A stretch of 47,547 nt of DNA from Candidatus Micrarchaeaceae archaeon (GTDB lineage: Archaea > Micrarchaeota > Micrarchaeia > Micrarchaeales > Micrarchaeaceae). Of the stretch, positions 1 to 7,710 are shown in pieces. Below the pieces are notes generated by a model. It saw only the letters and a list, made by a program, of their open reading frames with translations, was not told the origin of the DNA and did not search any database. Each line of letters opens with the position of its first letter. Within the stretch, counting starts at the first letter, position 1. A program made the translations under genes and the position numbers. The DNA is taken from contig DAIDAQ010000007.1 in the NCBI GenBank assembly GCA_027310535.1, forward strand, positions 1 to 47,547, written 5' to 3'.

Positions 1-451
1 GGATAAAGTCGCGAATAGTTGGCTTGATGGCAGAGGATGTGGAAACGAGGAAAGATGCTGCAGGCCATGTCGTTGTGGAAGCCTACACGAAGACGTTCGG
101 CAAGTGGATGATGCTCGATGCAACGGCCAACACGGTTCCAACCAAGCATGGCAGGCCGCTTAATCTTATAGGGCTTAGGAAGGCGTTATCAACTAACGAC
201 AAGGGACTTAAATTCCTTAACATACCTAAAAAAGCCTGGAGATTAAGTACTCAACATGGCTGTTGCCATATCTGTTTTATCTCAGGGTGTGGTTCGGCAA
301 TAGGATCAACACTAAAGACAAAGGCGCGATGAGCATAATCCTTGGCCGTATCGGGTACAAAAAGCCCAGAGTATTCGAGAGGAAATTGCCGATAGATAAT
401 ACCATCTACACGACTTCAGTAACGGACTTCTATAAGGCACCCAAGAATTGA
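1..451 (+). pseudogene. Transglutaminase-like protein, 3' part, frame-disrupted
   Basis: The reading frame is open to the window edge, so the 5' part, including any catalytic Cys, lies outside. The visible part has a His-containing strand (GHVVVEAY) followed by FGKWMMLDAT, which fits the His and Asp region of transglutaminase-like (papain-fold) domains. After a run of six A at 228-233 the frame ends in unrelated sequence at 332. The -1 frame continues with plausible protein (a hydrophobic stretch near 255-290, then a basic tail) to a stop at 449-451. One missing base in the A run would restore a single reading frame. It could be a real mutation, a sequencing error or, less likely, programmed slippage. 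Substrate and role are unknown. Confidence 0.5.
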
Positions 452-460
452 TCGCGGCTG

Positions 461-1684
461 CTATTTTGAGTGCCTCTTGCAGAACCTGTTTATCCTGTTG
501 ATTGCCAGCTCCAGCTCCTTCTTAGGCGGCAGAGCAATCATGCGGAAGTGGCTCGGCGAGCCGAACCCGCTGCCCCGCACGACCTGCACGCATTCCTCCT
601 TTAGGAGCTTTGTCGTGAACCCCCTGTCGTCCTTGATTTTCAGGCCGTCCGTGCGGATTCTTGGGAAGATGTAGAAGGCCCCGTTCGGTTCGACTGTCTC
701 CAGGTGCCTGTTCTCCGCGAGAAGTTTCACCGCGTAGTTCACCCTGTCCTCTATGCCGTCGACCATCCTCTTGAGCTCTCTCTTGTGCTCTACCGCGTTG
801 GAGAGCGCCGCGGCGTACGCGTACTGCGCAGGGGTGCTGTTGCTTATCCTGACAGAGGCGAAGTTCGCGAATGCCTTCCTCAGTTCCATCGACCTCCTGT
901 CCGTCTCCGGTATGGCGGCAAACCCTATTCTGAACCCCGTTGCGTCGTAGTTCTTTGAGGCGCCGTTGAGGATCACATGCGGCATGCCCTTGGCCAGCCT
1001 CCCTATGCTGGTGAACGTCGCGTCGTTGTAAATTATCTCGTCGTAGATCTCGTCGCTCACGAGCAGTATGCCGTTCTCGTTCGCTATGTCCACGATCTCC
1101 TCGAGGATCGACCTCCTTAGGACAGTGCCCGTGGGGTTGTTCGGGTTCGTTACCAGCATGTACTTGACTTTCTTCAGCAGATTGCCCTGCTTCAGCCTCT
1201 TGATTGATTTCGTGACATGGTCGATCTCTATGTTCCACCTGTCGCTCTCGTTGTAGTTCTCGAATATTGGATAGCCGCCGGCCATCCTGAGCCACGGGAT
1301 GTAGACCGTGTAATAGGGCCTGAACAGTATCGCCCTGTCGCCCCTGCTTATCAGCGCCTCGTTGAGGGACCGCAACGCTCCCGAGACTCCTGCGGTGACT
1401 ATCACGCCCTCTGGATTGAGCGGCACTCCCTGCCGCCTATACTTCCTCATTATCGCCTCCCTGAGCTCGCCAACACCCGTGAACTCGGAATAGGAGGTCC
1501 TGCCCTGCCGAAGGGCCCTCACGTACGCGTCTATCATGTACTTGGGGGTCGGGAAATAGAGCGGAGGGTCGCCCTGGTTTAGCCTTATGACCCTCCTTCC
1601 TTTCCTCTCGAGCTGCTCTGCTATTCTGTTCTCCTCGTGCAGCGCGTTCTCCGCGTGCTTCGCCCTCTCTGCAAGGAATGCCAT
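461..1684 (-). CDS. PLP-dependent aminotransferase, class I/II
   Basis: A 407-residue fold-type I aminotransferase of the aspartate/aromatic family, near the usual length of about 390-400. Visible landmarks are the TNPNNPTG loop (179-186), SDEIYDE with the cofactor-binding Asp211 and Tyr214, the Schiff-base Lys244 in GASKNYDATGFRIGF, phosphate-binding Arg252 and substrate-carboxylate Arg381 (HFRMI). It moves amino groups between an amino acid and a 2-oxo acid in the cytoplasm; the exact substrate cannot be read from sequence. The ATG at 1684 is preceded by GAGGAG overlapping the stop of the upstream vapC-like gene (6-nt gap), so the two are probably cotranscribed. Confidence 0.92.
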   Translation of the reverse strand: MAFLAERAKHAENALHEENRIAEQLERKGRRVIRLNQGDPPLYFPTPKYMIDAYVRALRQGRTSYSEFTGVGELREAIMRKYRRQGVPLNPEGVIVTAGVSGALRSLNEALISRGDRAILFRPYYTVYIPWLRMAGGYPIFENYNESDRWNIEIDHVTKSIKRLKQGNLLKKVKYMLVTNPNNPTGTVLRRSILEEIVDIANENGILLVSDEIYDEIIYNDATFTSIGRLAKGMPHVILNGASKNYDATGFRIGFAAIPETDRRSMELRKAFANFASVRISNSTPAQYAYAAALSNAVEHKRELKRMVDGIEDRVNYAVKLLAENRHLETVEPNGAFYIFPRIRTDGLKIKDDRGFTTKLLKEECVQVVRGSGFGSPSHFRMIALPPKKELELAINRINRFCKRHSK

Positions 1685-1690
1685 GACTCC

Positions 1691-2068
1691 TCACTTCACA
1701 ATCTTGGCTCCGCTCGGCATTATCCTCTCGAAGTCCCTGTCGGAAGTAACGAGCGCCTCGCCGTTCGCCATTGCTATTGCCGCTATGAGTATGTCTGCGT
1801 CATCCGCAGTACCCTTCCTCTTCCTCAGCTTCTTGTACAGCTCCACCGCGATGGCGGTCGACTTCGCGTCCATGTAGTATATGTTGAAGCTGTCAAGCAG
1901 TACCCCGAGCAATTCCTCAGCCTTTCCCTCTGCCCCGCGATAGAGCTCATACTCGTTTATGCACGTTATGGAGAATCTCTCCTTGCCCATGTACGAGTTG
2001 ATCGCGTCCACTGACCTCTTCTCACCGTGTAGGTAGTTTATGATAACGCTGCTGTCCAGTATGACCAT
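1691..2068 (-). CDS. vapC: VapC-family toxin, PIN-domain ribonuclease
   Basis: A 125-residue PIN domain starting MVILDSSVIINYLHG. The four expected acidic positions are present: Asp5, Glu in CINEYELYRG, Asp in the DDADILIAA segment and Asp in VTSDRDF. PIN toxins are Mg-dependent RNases that cleave tRNA or rRNA. A longer frame reaches 2119, but the family N-terminus and the upstream antitoxin gene support the ATG at 2068. It lies 7 nt downstream of the antitoxin gene and 6 nt upstream of the aminotransferase. The toxin-antitoxin role is inferred from domain and pairing. Confidence 0.85.
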   Translation of the reverse strand: MVILDSSVIINYLHGEKRSVDAINSYMGKERFSITCINEYELYRGAEGKAEELLGVLLDSFNIYYMDAKSTAIAVELYKKLRKRKGTADDADILIAAIAMANGEALVTSDRDFERIMPSGAKIVK

Positions 2069-2075
2069 GGGATCA

Positions 2076-2303
2076 CTACAGTGTCGGCAGTTCCCTTCTG
2101 AAGCCGCTCTTCCTTCCATGTTCTATATCCTTGAGCCATGCACCCACGTCGCTGCCCTTAAGGGCGCCAGCGAAGACGCTTATGTCGCTCGATCTCCTGT
2201 ACGCGTCCAGCATCTCCGAGAGGAGCTTCGTGAACGACTCGCTGCCCTTGGCCTTGGATAGTTTCTCATAGAGGCTGTCGGATATCGCTATAACCTTCGC
2301 CAT
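2076..2303 (-). CDS. vapB: VapB-like antitoxin
   Basis: A 75-residue protein starting MAKVIAISDSLYEKL, typical of the archaeal VapB/DUF217 antitoxins. It has an N-terminal ribbon-helix-helix-type DNA-binding segment (about 1-45, including SFTKLLSEMLDAY) and a charged C-terminal tail (AWLKDIEHGRK) that should wrap the PIN toxin. The start at 2303 is chosen because it fits the family and lies close behind a strong TATA element; the longer frame would run through that promoter. It is expected to autorepress the operon. Confidence 0.82.
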   Translation of the reverse strand: MAKVIAISDSLYEKLSKAKGSESFTKLLSEMLDAYRRSSDISVFAGALKGSDVGAWLKDIEHGRKSGFRRELPTL

Positions 2304-2319
2304 CCTATCACTGTTTATA

Positions 2320-2341
2320 TATAGTATAAATATATATAAAA
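2320..2341 (-). promoter_or_regulatory. TATA-rich promoter of vapBC-aminotransferase unit
   Basis: An almost pure A/T stretch (on the minus strand TTTATATATATTTATAC) sits 20-37 nt upstream of the vapB ATG, the right distance for an archaeal TATA box with a very short leader. No other candidate promoter is seen before the aminotransferase gene. Confidence 0.6.
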
Positions 2342-2389
2342 AGCCTTCCATTACGGGACTGTGCCCAACAATTCCACTATTCAAAGTAA

Positions 2390-2414
2390 ACCCTAGGGCA
2401 TAAAGCCCTAGGGT
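2390..2414. repeat. Perfect 10-bp inverted repeat with 5-nt loop
   Basis: ACCCTAGGGC, loop ATAAA, GCCCTAGGGT. Each arm also contains the smaller palindrome CCCTAGGG. It lies between the vapB promoter and a transposase fragment beginning at 2417. It could be an IS terminus, an operator or a terminator hairpin. No second copy was noticed in the window. Confidence 0.7.
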
Positions 2415-2416
2415 AC

Positions 2417-2646
2417 ATGATGAATTTAGCGATCACCACGTATGTAGACAAGAGGGATTGGAGAACTTATAACCGTATGTTAGTGGAGAGAGGTAGAACG
2501 TCTACGTATGTCAAGACTGCACTGGCTAACTATGAGGCAGACCTACCGCAGATGAATACGAGCAAAGTCGGAGCACCCTACTTGTATACAGACATGCTTG
2601 TAATTGCAGGCTACGCCGTCAAAATTATCTTCAAACTAGGTTACAG
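2417..2646 (+). pseudogene. Transposase N-terminal fragment, IS5-like
   Basis: About 77 residues resemble the start of IS5/IS1182-like DDE transposases: YNRMLVERG, then LPQMNTSKVGAPYLYTDML and KIIFKLGYR, as in the helix-turn-helix N-terminal region. The similarity stops near 2646. The frame runs on to 2869 only as antisense of the nth gene. No DDE catalytic part follows, so this is a truncated remnant. Confidence 0.6.
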
Positions 2647-2750
2647 AGGTCCTGCAGGGAGACCTGTTCGTGAACTACACAGTTGGAGTGGGGGTGAACG
2701 CGACAAGATACCTGGTCCAGGTTACGACTGTCTGCGTGAAGGCCACGTGA
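2646..2750 (+). pseudogene. 3' remnant of a secreted-protein-like gene
   Basis: In the frame +1 to the transposase fragment, about 34 residues run to a TGA at 2748-2750 (DLFVNYTVGVGVNATRYLVQ, then VTTVCVKAT). Alternating beta-type residues and two N-glycosylation sequons (NYT, NAT) look like the C-terminal end of an extracellular protein. The 5' part appears to have been replaced by the transposase debris. It is too short for a family assignment. Confidence 0.35.
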
Positions 2751-2751
2751 T

Positions 2752-3393
2752 TCACCTTGCGTCGCTCGAAGGGCAGATATCCTTCAGGACGCACTCCAGG
2801 CAGTACTTTCTCCTGGCGGTGCAGATGTCCCTCCCTAGCGCTATGAAGAGGTTGGAGACGTTCGCGTAGTCTTTCCGGTCGACCAGCTGCATGAGCCTCT
2901 GCTCTATGAACTTTGGGTCGTTCGTGTTCGCGATGCCGAGCCTGTTCGCCACGGTTATGCAGTGCGTGTCTATCGCTATGCCCTCGTGGATGCGGAACGC
3001 GTTGCCCAGGACCACGTTCGCGGTCTTGCGACCCACGCCAGGCAGCTTCACCATCTCCTCTATGGTCGTCGGGATCCTGCCGCCGTGCTCCCTGCTTATC
3101 AGCCTGGCGGTGGCGACTATGTTCTTCGCCTTTCTCTTGTACAGACCGAGCCTTCCGATGTACCTGTAGAGCTGGCTGGGCCTAAGCTTGACAAATTCTC
3201 TGGGTGTTCTGTAGGCCTTGAAGAGCAGCTTCGTTACCTTGTTGACCTGTGCATCTTGCGACTGAGCAGAAAGCATCGTTGCGACCAGCAACTCCCAAGA
3301 GCTGGTGTGTTCTAACGAAGTCTTCATTTCCCTTCTGTACCTGGCCTTGAGCCTCTTGATTACCACATCAACGAACACTCTTTTTTCCTCCAT
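2752..3393 (-). CDS. nth: Endonuclease III (DNA glycosylase/AP lyase)
   Basis: A 213-residue HhH-GPD base-excision repair enzyme. The helix-hairpin-helix LPGVGRKTANVVL carries catalytic Lys123, and IDTH carries catalytic Asp142. Four cysteines at about 191, 198, 201 and 207 in the C-X6-C-X2-C-X5-C pattern bind a 4Fe-4S cluster. It removes oxidised pyrimidines and nicks the resulting abasic site. The ATG at 3393 is preferred to a TTG 12 nt upstream because GGTGA precedes it. It is transcribed divergently from a second Nth paralogue; the 63-nt gap must hold both promoters. Confidence 0.95.
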   Translation of the reverse strand: MEEKRVFVDVVIKRLKARYRREMKTSLEHTSSWELLVATMLSAQSQDAQVNKVTKLLFKAYRTPREFVKLRPSQLYRYIGRLGLYKRKAKNIVATARLISREHGGRIPTTIEEMVKLPGVGRKTANVVLGNAFRIHEGIAIDTHCITVANRLGIANTNDPKFIEQRLMQLVDRKDYANVSNLFIALGRDICTARRKYCLECVLKDICPSSDAR

Positions 3394-3456
3394 GAGTTCA
3401 CCCAAGATGCCACTGCACGGTTTAAAGACTTTAAGGATTATAACTATTACTGTGGG

Positions 3457-4113
3457 GTGTGCGTGGCCAAACTTCTTTCAGAGAAGGAAGCAGAAGAGTT
3501 GATAAAGAGACTCGTGGAAATGTACAAGGACGCGAAGTACTACCTTAATTTCAAGACCCCTATAGACCTTGTAGCGGCAGCGATAATGTCGGTGCAGACT
3601 CTCGATGCGACTGTAAACAAGGCAACACCTATACTGTTTATGAAATACAAGACTGCAAATGACTACGCCAATGCAGACACCGAAGAATTGGCCTCTATTA
3701 TAGGAAGCGTCAGCTTCGCCGGCAACAAGGCGAAGAACATAATCAAGACGATGAAAGCCATACAGGAGGATTACAGTGGCAAGGTGCCAAACAGGATGGA
3801 TGAACTTGTCAAATTGCCGGGCATAGGGAGGAAGACAGCTAACACTATCTTGATCAATGCTTACGGAATCGTCGAAGGCATTCCAGTTGATACCTGGGTA
3901 ATAAGCCGCTCGTACAGATGGGGACTCAGCCTGAACAAAGATCCTGAAAAGGTAGAGCAGGATCTCATGAGAACGATCGACAGGAAACACTGGCACAACT
4001 GGGCGTATGTGGTCAAGACGCACGGTCGCACAATCTGCCAAACGGTCCCGATGTGCAGCAAGTGCCCCGTTAACAGGATATGCCCTAAGAACGGCGTTAA
4101 AAAGCAGTTCTGA
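3457..4113 (+). CDS. Second endonuclease III-family glycosylase
   Basis: A 218-residue HhH-GPD protein clearly related to its divergent neighbour. LPGIGRKTANTIL has Lys126 and PVDTWV has Asp145; the usual His of VDTH is Trp here. The iron-sulphur cysteines (194, 200, 203, 209) follow C-X5-C-X2-C-X5-C, one residue shorter in the first spacing than the classical pattern. The catalytic residues suggest an active bifunctional glycosylase, but substrate choice probably differs from the first copy. GTG at 3457 is used; GTG at 3463 is an alternative. The EndoQ gene follows after 4 nt, so a repair operon is likely. Confidence 0.9.
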   Translation: MCVAKLLSEKEAEELIKRLVEMYKDAKYYLNFKTPIDLVAAAIMSVQTLDATVNKATPILFMKYKTANDYANADTEELASIIGSVSFAGNKAKNIIKTMKAIQEDYSGKVPNRMDELVKLPGIGRKTANTILINAYGIVEGIPVDTWVISRSYRWGLSLNKDPEKVEQDLMRTIDRKHWHNWAYVVKTHGRTICQTVPMCSKCPVNRICPKNGVKKQF

Positions 4114-4117
4114 TCGC

Positions 4118-5389
4118 ATGAAAGTAATAGCAGACCTGCAGATACACAGCAAGTACGCACGAGCGACCAGCAAGGACATAAGCCTCGAGAACCTCGAGCA
4201 CTATGCGAGGATAAAGGGGATCGATATGCTCGGCACTGCGGACTTCCAGCATCCTTTGTGGAATAGAGAACTGAAGAAAAAACTCAATGAGGACGATAGT
4301 GGGATACTGTGGAGCAAAACAGGTTTTCCTTTTATCTGGCAGACAGAGGTAAGTCTGATGTTCCAGCAGGGTGGTAAGAGCAGGGCTGTTCACTTGCTGC
4401 TCTATGCACCCAATACAGTTACGGCTGACAAAATAATCTCTTATCTCAGTAGCAAAGGCAGGTTGGATTACGATGGAAGGCCTATCTTTGGCATACCATG
4501 TAGAGATGTAGTCAAAGACCTGAAGGCTATAGACGACATGATAGAGATAATCTTTGCGCATTGCATGACACCGTATTTTGGGGTGTATGGAAGCAGATCT
4601 GGCTTTGATTCGATAGAAGAATGCTTAGGCGACCAGGTTGGAAAAGTCTATGCAGTTGAAAGCGGGATGAGTGCAGATCCGGGGATGCTGTGGAGATTTA
4701 AGGAAAAGGTCAACGTGGTCTCATTCAGCGATGCCCATTCCATGTGGCCGTGGAGAATAGGAAGGGAAGCTACAATATTCGAGGTTCCTAAGCCCACTTA
4801 TAGCAATGTAATTCACGCGATACGAACAGGCGAAGGGCTTTTGGGAACGATAGAGACACCGCCTGCCTATGGTAGGTACCATTGGGACGGCCATGCATCC
4901 TGTGAATTTTCCTGCCCGCCATCTGAGACCAAGAAGCTTGACGGGATATGCCCTAAGTGCAACAAAAGACTTACGATTGGCGTTGATTACAGAGTTGAGG
5001 AACTCGCAAAAGAACCAAGAGGTTACAAACCTAAGAATGCAAAGCCCTATTACCAACTGGTTCCTTTGCACGAGCTTATAGCCTTCCACTTGGGTACCAC
5101 GCTGCTGACCTCGAAGAAGGTTTGGGAGAAGTACAACAGGCTGATAGGCGCCTGCAAGACCGAGTTCAACGTCATGCTAGACGCCAGCGAGGAGGAGCTG
5201 AGGTGCGCTCTTCCGGATGACGAAGGGCTGGTCAAGCTCATTATACTCAACAGGGAGGGCAAGCTGCCTATACAACCTGGATATGATGGTGTTTATGGGA
5301 AGATAAACCTTCCAACCAGTGAACCTCGCCAGCCGGCCGCACCTCAAGGCAAGGAAAGCGGGCTATCACTCTTCATGCCAAAGGAGTGA
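4118..5389 (+). CDS. Endonuclease Q-like PHP-domain nuclease
   Basis: A 423-residue protein matching archaeal EndoQ in length and layout. EndoQ cuts DNA 5' of deaminated bases (uracil, hypoxanthine, xanthine) and abasic sites. The PHP domain starts MKVIADLQIHSKYARATS; other likely metal ligands are Glu77, His92, His148, and Asp205/His207 in SFSDAHSMW. A zinc-finger-like group follows at Cys262, 266, 278 and 281. The first His of the usual HxH motif is Gln8 here. The tail GLSLFMPKE resembles a PCNA-interacting motif. ATG 4118 is used because the longer frame overlaps nth and lacks family similarity. Context supports a repair role. Confidence 0.85.
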   Translation: MKVIADLQIHSKYARATSKDISLENLEHYARIKGIDMLGTADFQHPLWNRELKKKLNEDDSGILWSKTGFPFIWQTEVSLMFQQGGKSRAVHLLLYAPNTVTADKIISYLSSKGRLDYDGRPIFGIPCRDVVKDLKAIDDMIEIIFAHCMTPYFGVYGSRSGFDSIEECLGDQVGKVYAVESGMSADPGMLWRFKEKVNVVSFSDAHSMWPWRIGREATIFEVPKPTYSNVIHAIRTGEGLLGTIETPPAYGRYHWDGHASCEFSCPPSETKKLDGICPKCNKRLTIGVDYRVEELAKEPRGYKPKNAKPYYQLVPLHELIAFHLGTTLLTSKKVWEKYNRLIGACKTEFNVMLDASEEELRCALPDDEGLVKLIILNREGKLPIQPGYDGVYGKINLPTSEPRQPAAPQGKESGLSLFMPKE

Positions 5390-5420
5390 TTACCTTACGG
5401 CAGCAAATGCTACCTATTGC

Positions 5421-5456
5421 TATTAATTTTTATCCGTTTATACAAATAGGAGGGTG
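5421..5456 (+). promoter_or_regulatory. Promoter and strong Shine-Dalgarno of peroxiredoxin gene
   Basis: TATTAATTTTTAT at 5421-5433 is a plausible TATA element. GGAGGGTG at 5449-5456 is one of the strongest ribosome-binding sites in the window and lies 5 nt before the ATG at 5462, suggesting high expression. Confidence 0.55.
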
Positions 5457-5461
5457 AAAAG

Positions 5462-6058
5462 ATGGAGAGCACGATAGACATCGGAGAGGCGGCGCCGGAG
5501 ATAGAGGCGCAGTGCTATTTCCCTGGCACGAAGGAAATCAAGCACTACAAGCTCAGCAAGGACAAGGGCAAGTGGGTTGTGTTGACCTTTTACCCAGGAG
5601 ATTTCACGTTCGTTTGTGCCACGGACGTTGAAGCGTTTACCGGACTATATAACGAGTTTAAAAAGAATAAGGCAGAGGTGTATGCGATCAGCACCGACAG
5701 CATCTTCTCCCACAAATCATGGGCAGAGACATCGCCAAGGGTGAAAGCGAGTAAGATACCGCTAATAGAGGACTTCACCAAAAGGACAACTGGGGAGTAT
5801 GGCTTCCTCAACAGGGCTACCGGCGCCGCCAGGCGGGGCACAGTGATAATCGACCCTGAAGGGAATGTCCAGTACATAGCTGTGCACAACGACGGACTTG
5901 GAAAGGATGCAGAGCACATCTTCACAGCATTCATGGGGTTGAAGACAGTGCATGACACACCCCCGGAAGCAGGCCATGTCTGCGCAATACCAGCAAATTG
6001 GAGGGTGGGCAAGAAAACCCTTGACATTGATGTGCAGAAAGATATCGGGAAGCTCTGA
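5462..6058 (+). CDS. ahpC: 2-Cys peroxiredoxin (AhpC/Prx1 type)
   Basis: A 198-residue thioredoxin-fold peroxidase that reduces H2O2, organic peroxides or peroxynitrite. The peroxidatic Cys52 is in FYPGDFTFVCATD with Thr49, catalytic Arg125 lies in AARRGTVIIDP, and the resolving Cys174 is in GHVCAIPANW. These define a typical 2-Cys Prx working as a homodimer or decamer. A third Cys (18) is not part of the mechanism. No dedicated reductase lies beside it. It stands alone after EndoQ, with its own promoter. Confidence 0.96.
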   Translation: MESTIDIGEAAPEIEAQCYFPGTKEIKHYKLSKDKGKWVVLTFYPGDFTFVCATDVEAFTGLYNEFKKNKAEVYAISTDSIFSHKSWAETSPRVKASKIPLIEDFTKRTTGEYGFLNRATGAARRGTVIIDPEGNVQYIAVHNDGLGKDAEHIFTAFMGLKTVHDTPPEAGHVCAIPANWRVGKKTLDIDVQKDIGKL

Positions 6059-6275
6059 CTCAATTGCGTAATGCAACTCCCTGTGATCACCATTCGGGTC
6101 TCCCCCTGGGCACATACAGAGCCGCTTTTTACCTGCAAGTTCGCGGCATGAAAATATACGCAACCTGCATTTTGCTTGCAGACAGGTCCATAGGCTCTCC
6201 ATGCCTTCTGTGGATGCAAAGCACATGGCACAGAAAGGTATAGAAATGCTGTAATCTTAATATTGGTGGATCCTG

Positions 6276-7004
6276 ATGGACTCAACAATCGTGCTGCTAG
6301 CGCTCGCAACCTTTGCATCCACGCTCATAGGGGGCACAATAGCTATAAGGCTAAGAAAAGTGTTGCACTACTTCTTCGCCTTCTCAGCTGGGGCTCTCGT
6401 CGCAGTGGCGTTCCTCGATCTGCTTCCCGAGAGCATAAGCACAGCGCAGAACCTAAACTTTCCTATAAGATACGTGCTCATGGTAGCGGTGCTCTCGTTC
6501 TTCGTGTACAATATGATAGAGCGGGCCTTCGCGACCCACCATATTGACAAAGAAGAGAAGGACAAGGAGCACAGCCACATAATGGGTCCGATAGGGGCTG
6601 GGGGCCTGGTAATCCACAGCTTCCTTGACGGTGTCGCGATCGGCAGTGCCTTCTCCCTAAGCCCAGTCGCTGGGGTGATAGTCGCATTTGCAGTCATATC
6701 GCACGACTTTACTGACGGGATAAACACGATCGTAGTAATGCTGAAGAACAGTGGTACGACAAGGAGCGCAAAACTGTTTCTGGTGATGGACGCGGTAGCG
6801 CCTCTGCTTGGGGTGGCAATAATCTCGCAGTTCACCATAAGCCCCATTGTACTGTCAGTGATACTTGCAATATTCGTCGGCGAGTTCATTTACCTTGGAG
6901 CATCAAACATACTGCCCGAGACCAGAAGGCATACCCCATGGAAGATGATGCTGCTTATGGCTGTTGGCATTGCAACAGTGGCTATCCTGACGTCTTTCAT
7001 TTGA
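6276..7004 (+). CDS. ZIP-family divalent metal transporter
   Basis: A 242-residue membrane protein with about eight hydrophobic segments. The two signature metal-binding helices are seen: HSFLDGVAIG and SHDFTDGIN (family HNxxDG and HEHPDG-like motifs). SNILPE sits in a later helix. A His-rich cytoplasmic loop (HHIDKEEKDKEHSHI) lies between them. ZIP proteins bring Zn, Fe or Mn into the cytoplasm; the exact metal cannot be told. GGTGG precedes the ATG. The 217-nt gap upstream of it holds no convincing gene. Confidence 0.92.
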   Translation: MDSTIVLLALATFASTLIGGTIAIRLRKVLHYFFAFSAGALVAVAFLDLLPESISTAQNLNFPIRYVLMVAVLSFFVYNMIERAFATHHIDKEEKDKEHSHIMGPIGAGGLVIHSFLDGVAIGSAFSLSPVAGVIVAFAVISHDFTDGINTIVVMLKNSGTTRSAKLFLVMDAVAPLLGVAIISQFTISPIVLSVILAIFVGEFIYLGASNILPETRRHTPWKMMLLMAVGIATVAILTSFI

Positions 7005-7034
7005 CTGCCCGCCGGCCGTTTGCTTTATGGACGT

Positions 7035-7706
7035 TCAGGCAGAAGCCTTTATCTTCAGCGCCTCTACGTTCTTCATCCTATTTACGCTTGTTAGCGCACG
7101 ATAAGCGGCAAGGACGGTGTTATACTTCGATCTCGTCCTCCCCTTCGAGAAGCTCCAGACATCCCTCAACCCCACGAGCTCCAGCATCTTCTTGAGCGGC
7201 CCGCTCGCGACAATGCCCAGGCCTTTCGGCGCTGGCTTGAAAGTGACCTCCACGCTGCCGCACTTGCCTTTCACTGTTATCGGGAGGCTGTGCTCTGTGC
7301 CGCACTGGCACTGCCATGAGCCGCATCCAAAGACAACCGGCGCTATGTTCCTTTTGGCATTCGTTATTGCGGAGTCGATGGCGGCCTTTACTTCGACGTC
7401 CTTCCCTGAGCCGACCCCAACGTGCCCCTTTCCGTCGCCTACTACTGCAGTGACCCTGAACTTCGCCTTGCGGTTGTTCTTAGTCATCCTCTGAACGTTC
7501 ATTATCTCAATGACTTCGCTCTTGAGGCCCGGAAGCAGGGCCTCTGCAATCCCCTTCTCTTCTATCTTGTGCCCCTGGTGGAAGATCTGCTCGATGGACG
7601 TTATCTCGCGTGCCTTCACTTTCTTCCCAACCTCGGTTACGGGGTTCCAGTGCTCGATGTCAAACGGTGCCTCTTCCTCATATCTCCGCTCTCTTCTGTA
7701 TTCCAA
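7035..7706 (-). CDS. rps5: 30S ribosomal protein uS5
   Basis: A 223-residue S5 with the N-terminal double-stranded-RNA-binding domain (VTAVVGDGKGHVGVGSGKD) and the C-terminal domain (KGLGIVASGPLKKMLELVG). The archaeal Cys-containing insertion (GCGSWQCQCGTEH) is present. It helps decoding fidelity in the small subunit. The start is TTG at 7706 with AGGTGA 4 nt upstream. It is the last gene of the operon: uL30, uL15 and secY, which usually follow in archaea, are absent here. Confidence 0.97.
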   Translation of the reverse strand: MEYRRERRYEEEAPFDIEHWNPVTEVGKKVKAREITSIEQIFHQGHKIEEKGIAEALLPGLKSEVIEIMNVQRMTKNNRKAKFRVTAVVGDGKGHVGVGSGKDVEVKAAIDSAITNAKRNIAPVVFGCGSWQCQCGTEHSLPITVKGKCGSVEVTFKPAPKGLGIVASGPLKKMLELVGLRDVWSFSKGRTRSKYNTVLAAYRALTSVNRMKNVEALKIKASA

Positions 7707-7710
7707 AGTA

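Noticed and set aside
522..1295. 257-residue open frame inside the aminotransferase gene
   Set aside because: It is a shifted frame of the aminotransferase with low-complexity Arg/Glu-rich text; the overlapping frame has all catalytic motifs.
2400..2869. Single 150-residue gene from 2417 to 2869
   Set aside because: Only the first 77 residues resemble a transposase; the last 40 are antisense of the endonuclease III gene.
6059..6275. Possible small gene or RNA between peroxiredoxin and ZIP genes
   Set aside because: Only a 31-codon frame and weak TGCAA inverted repeats are present; no promoter or structure was convincing.
5590..6318. Long minus-strand frame over the peroxiredoxin gene
   Set aside because: It is antisense to a fully motif-supported peroxiredoxin and shows no family signal.
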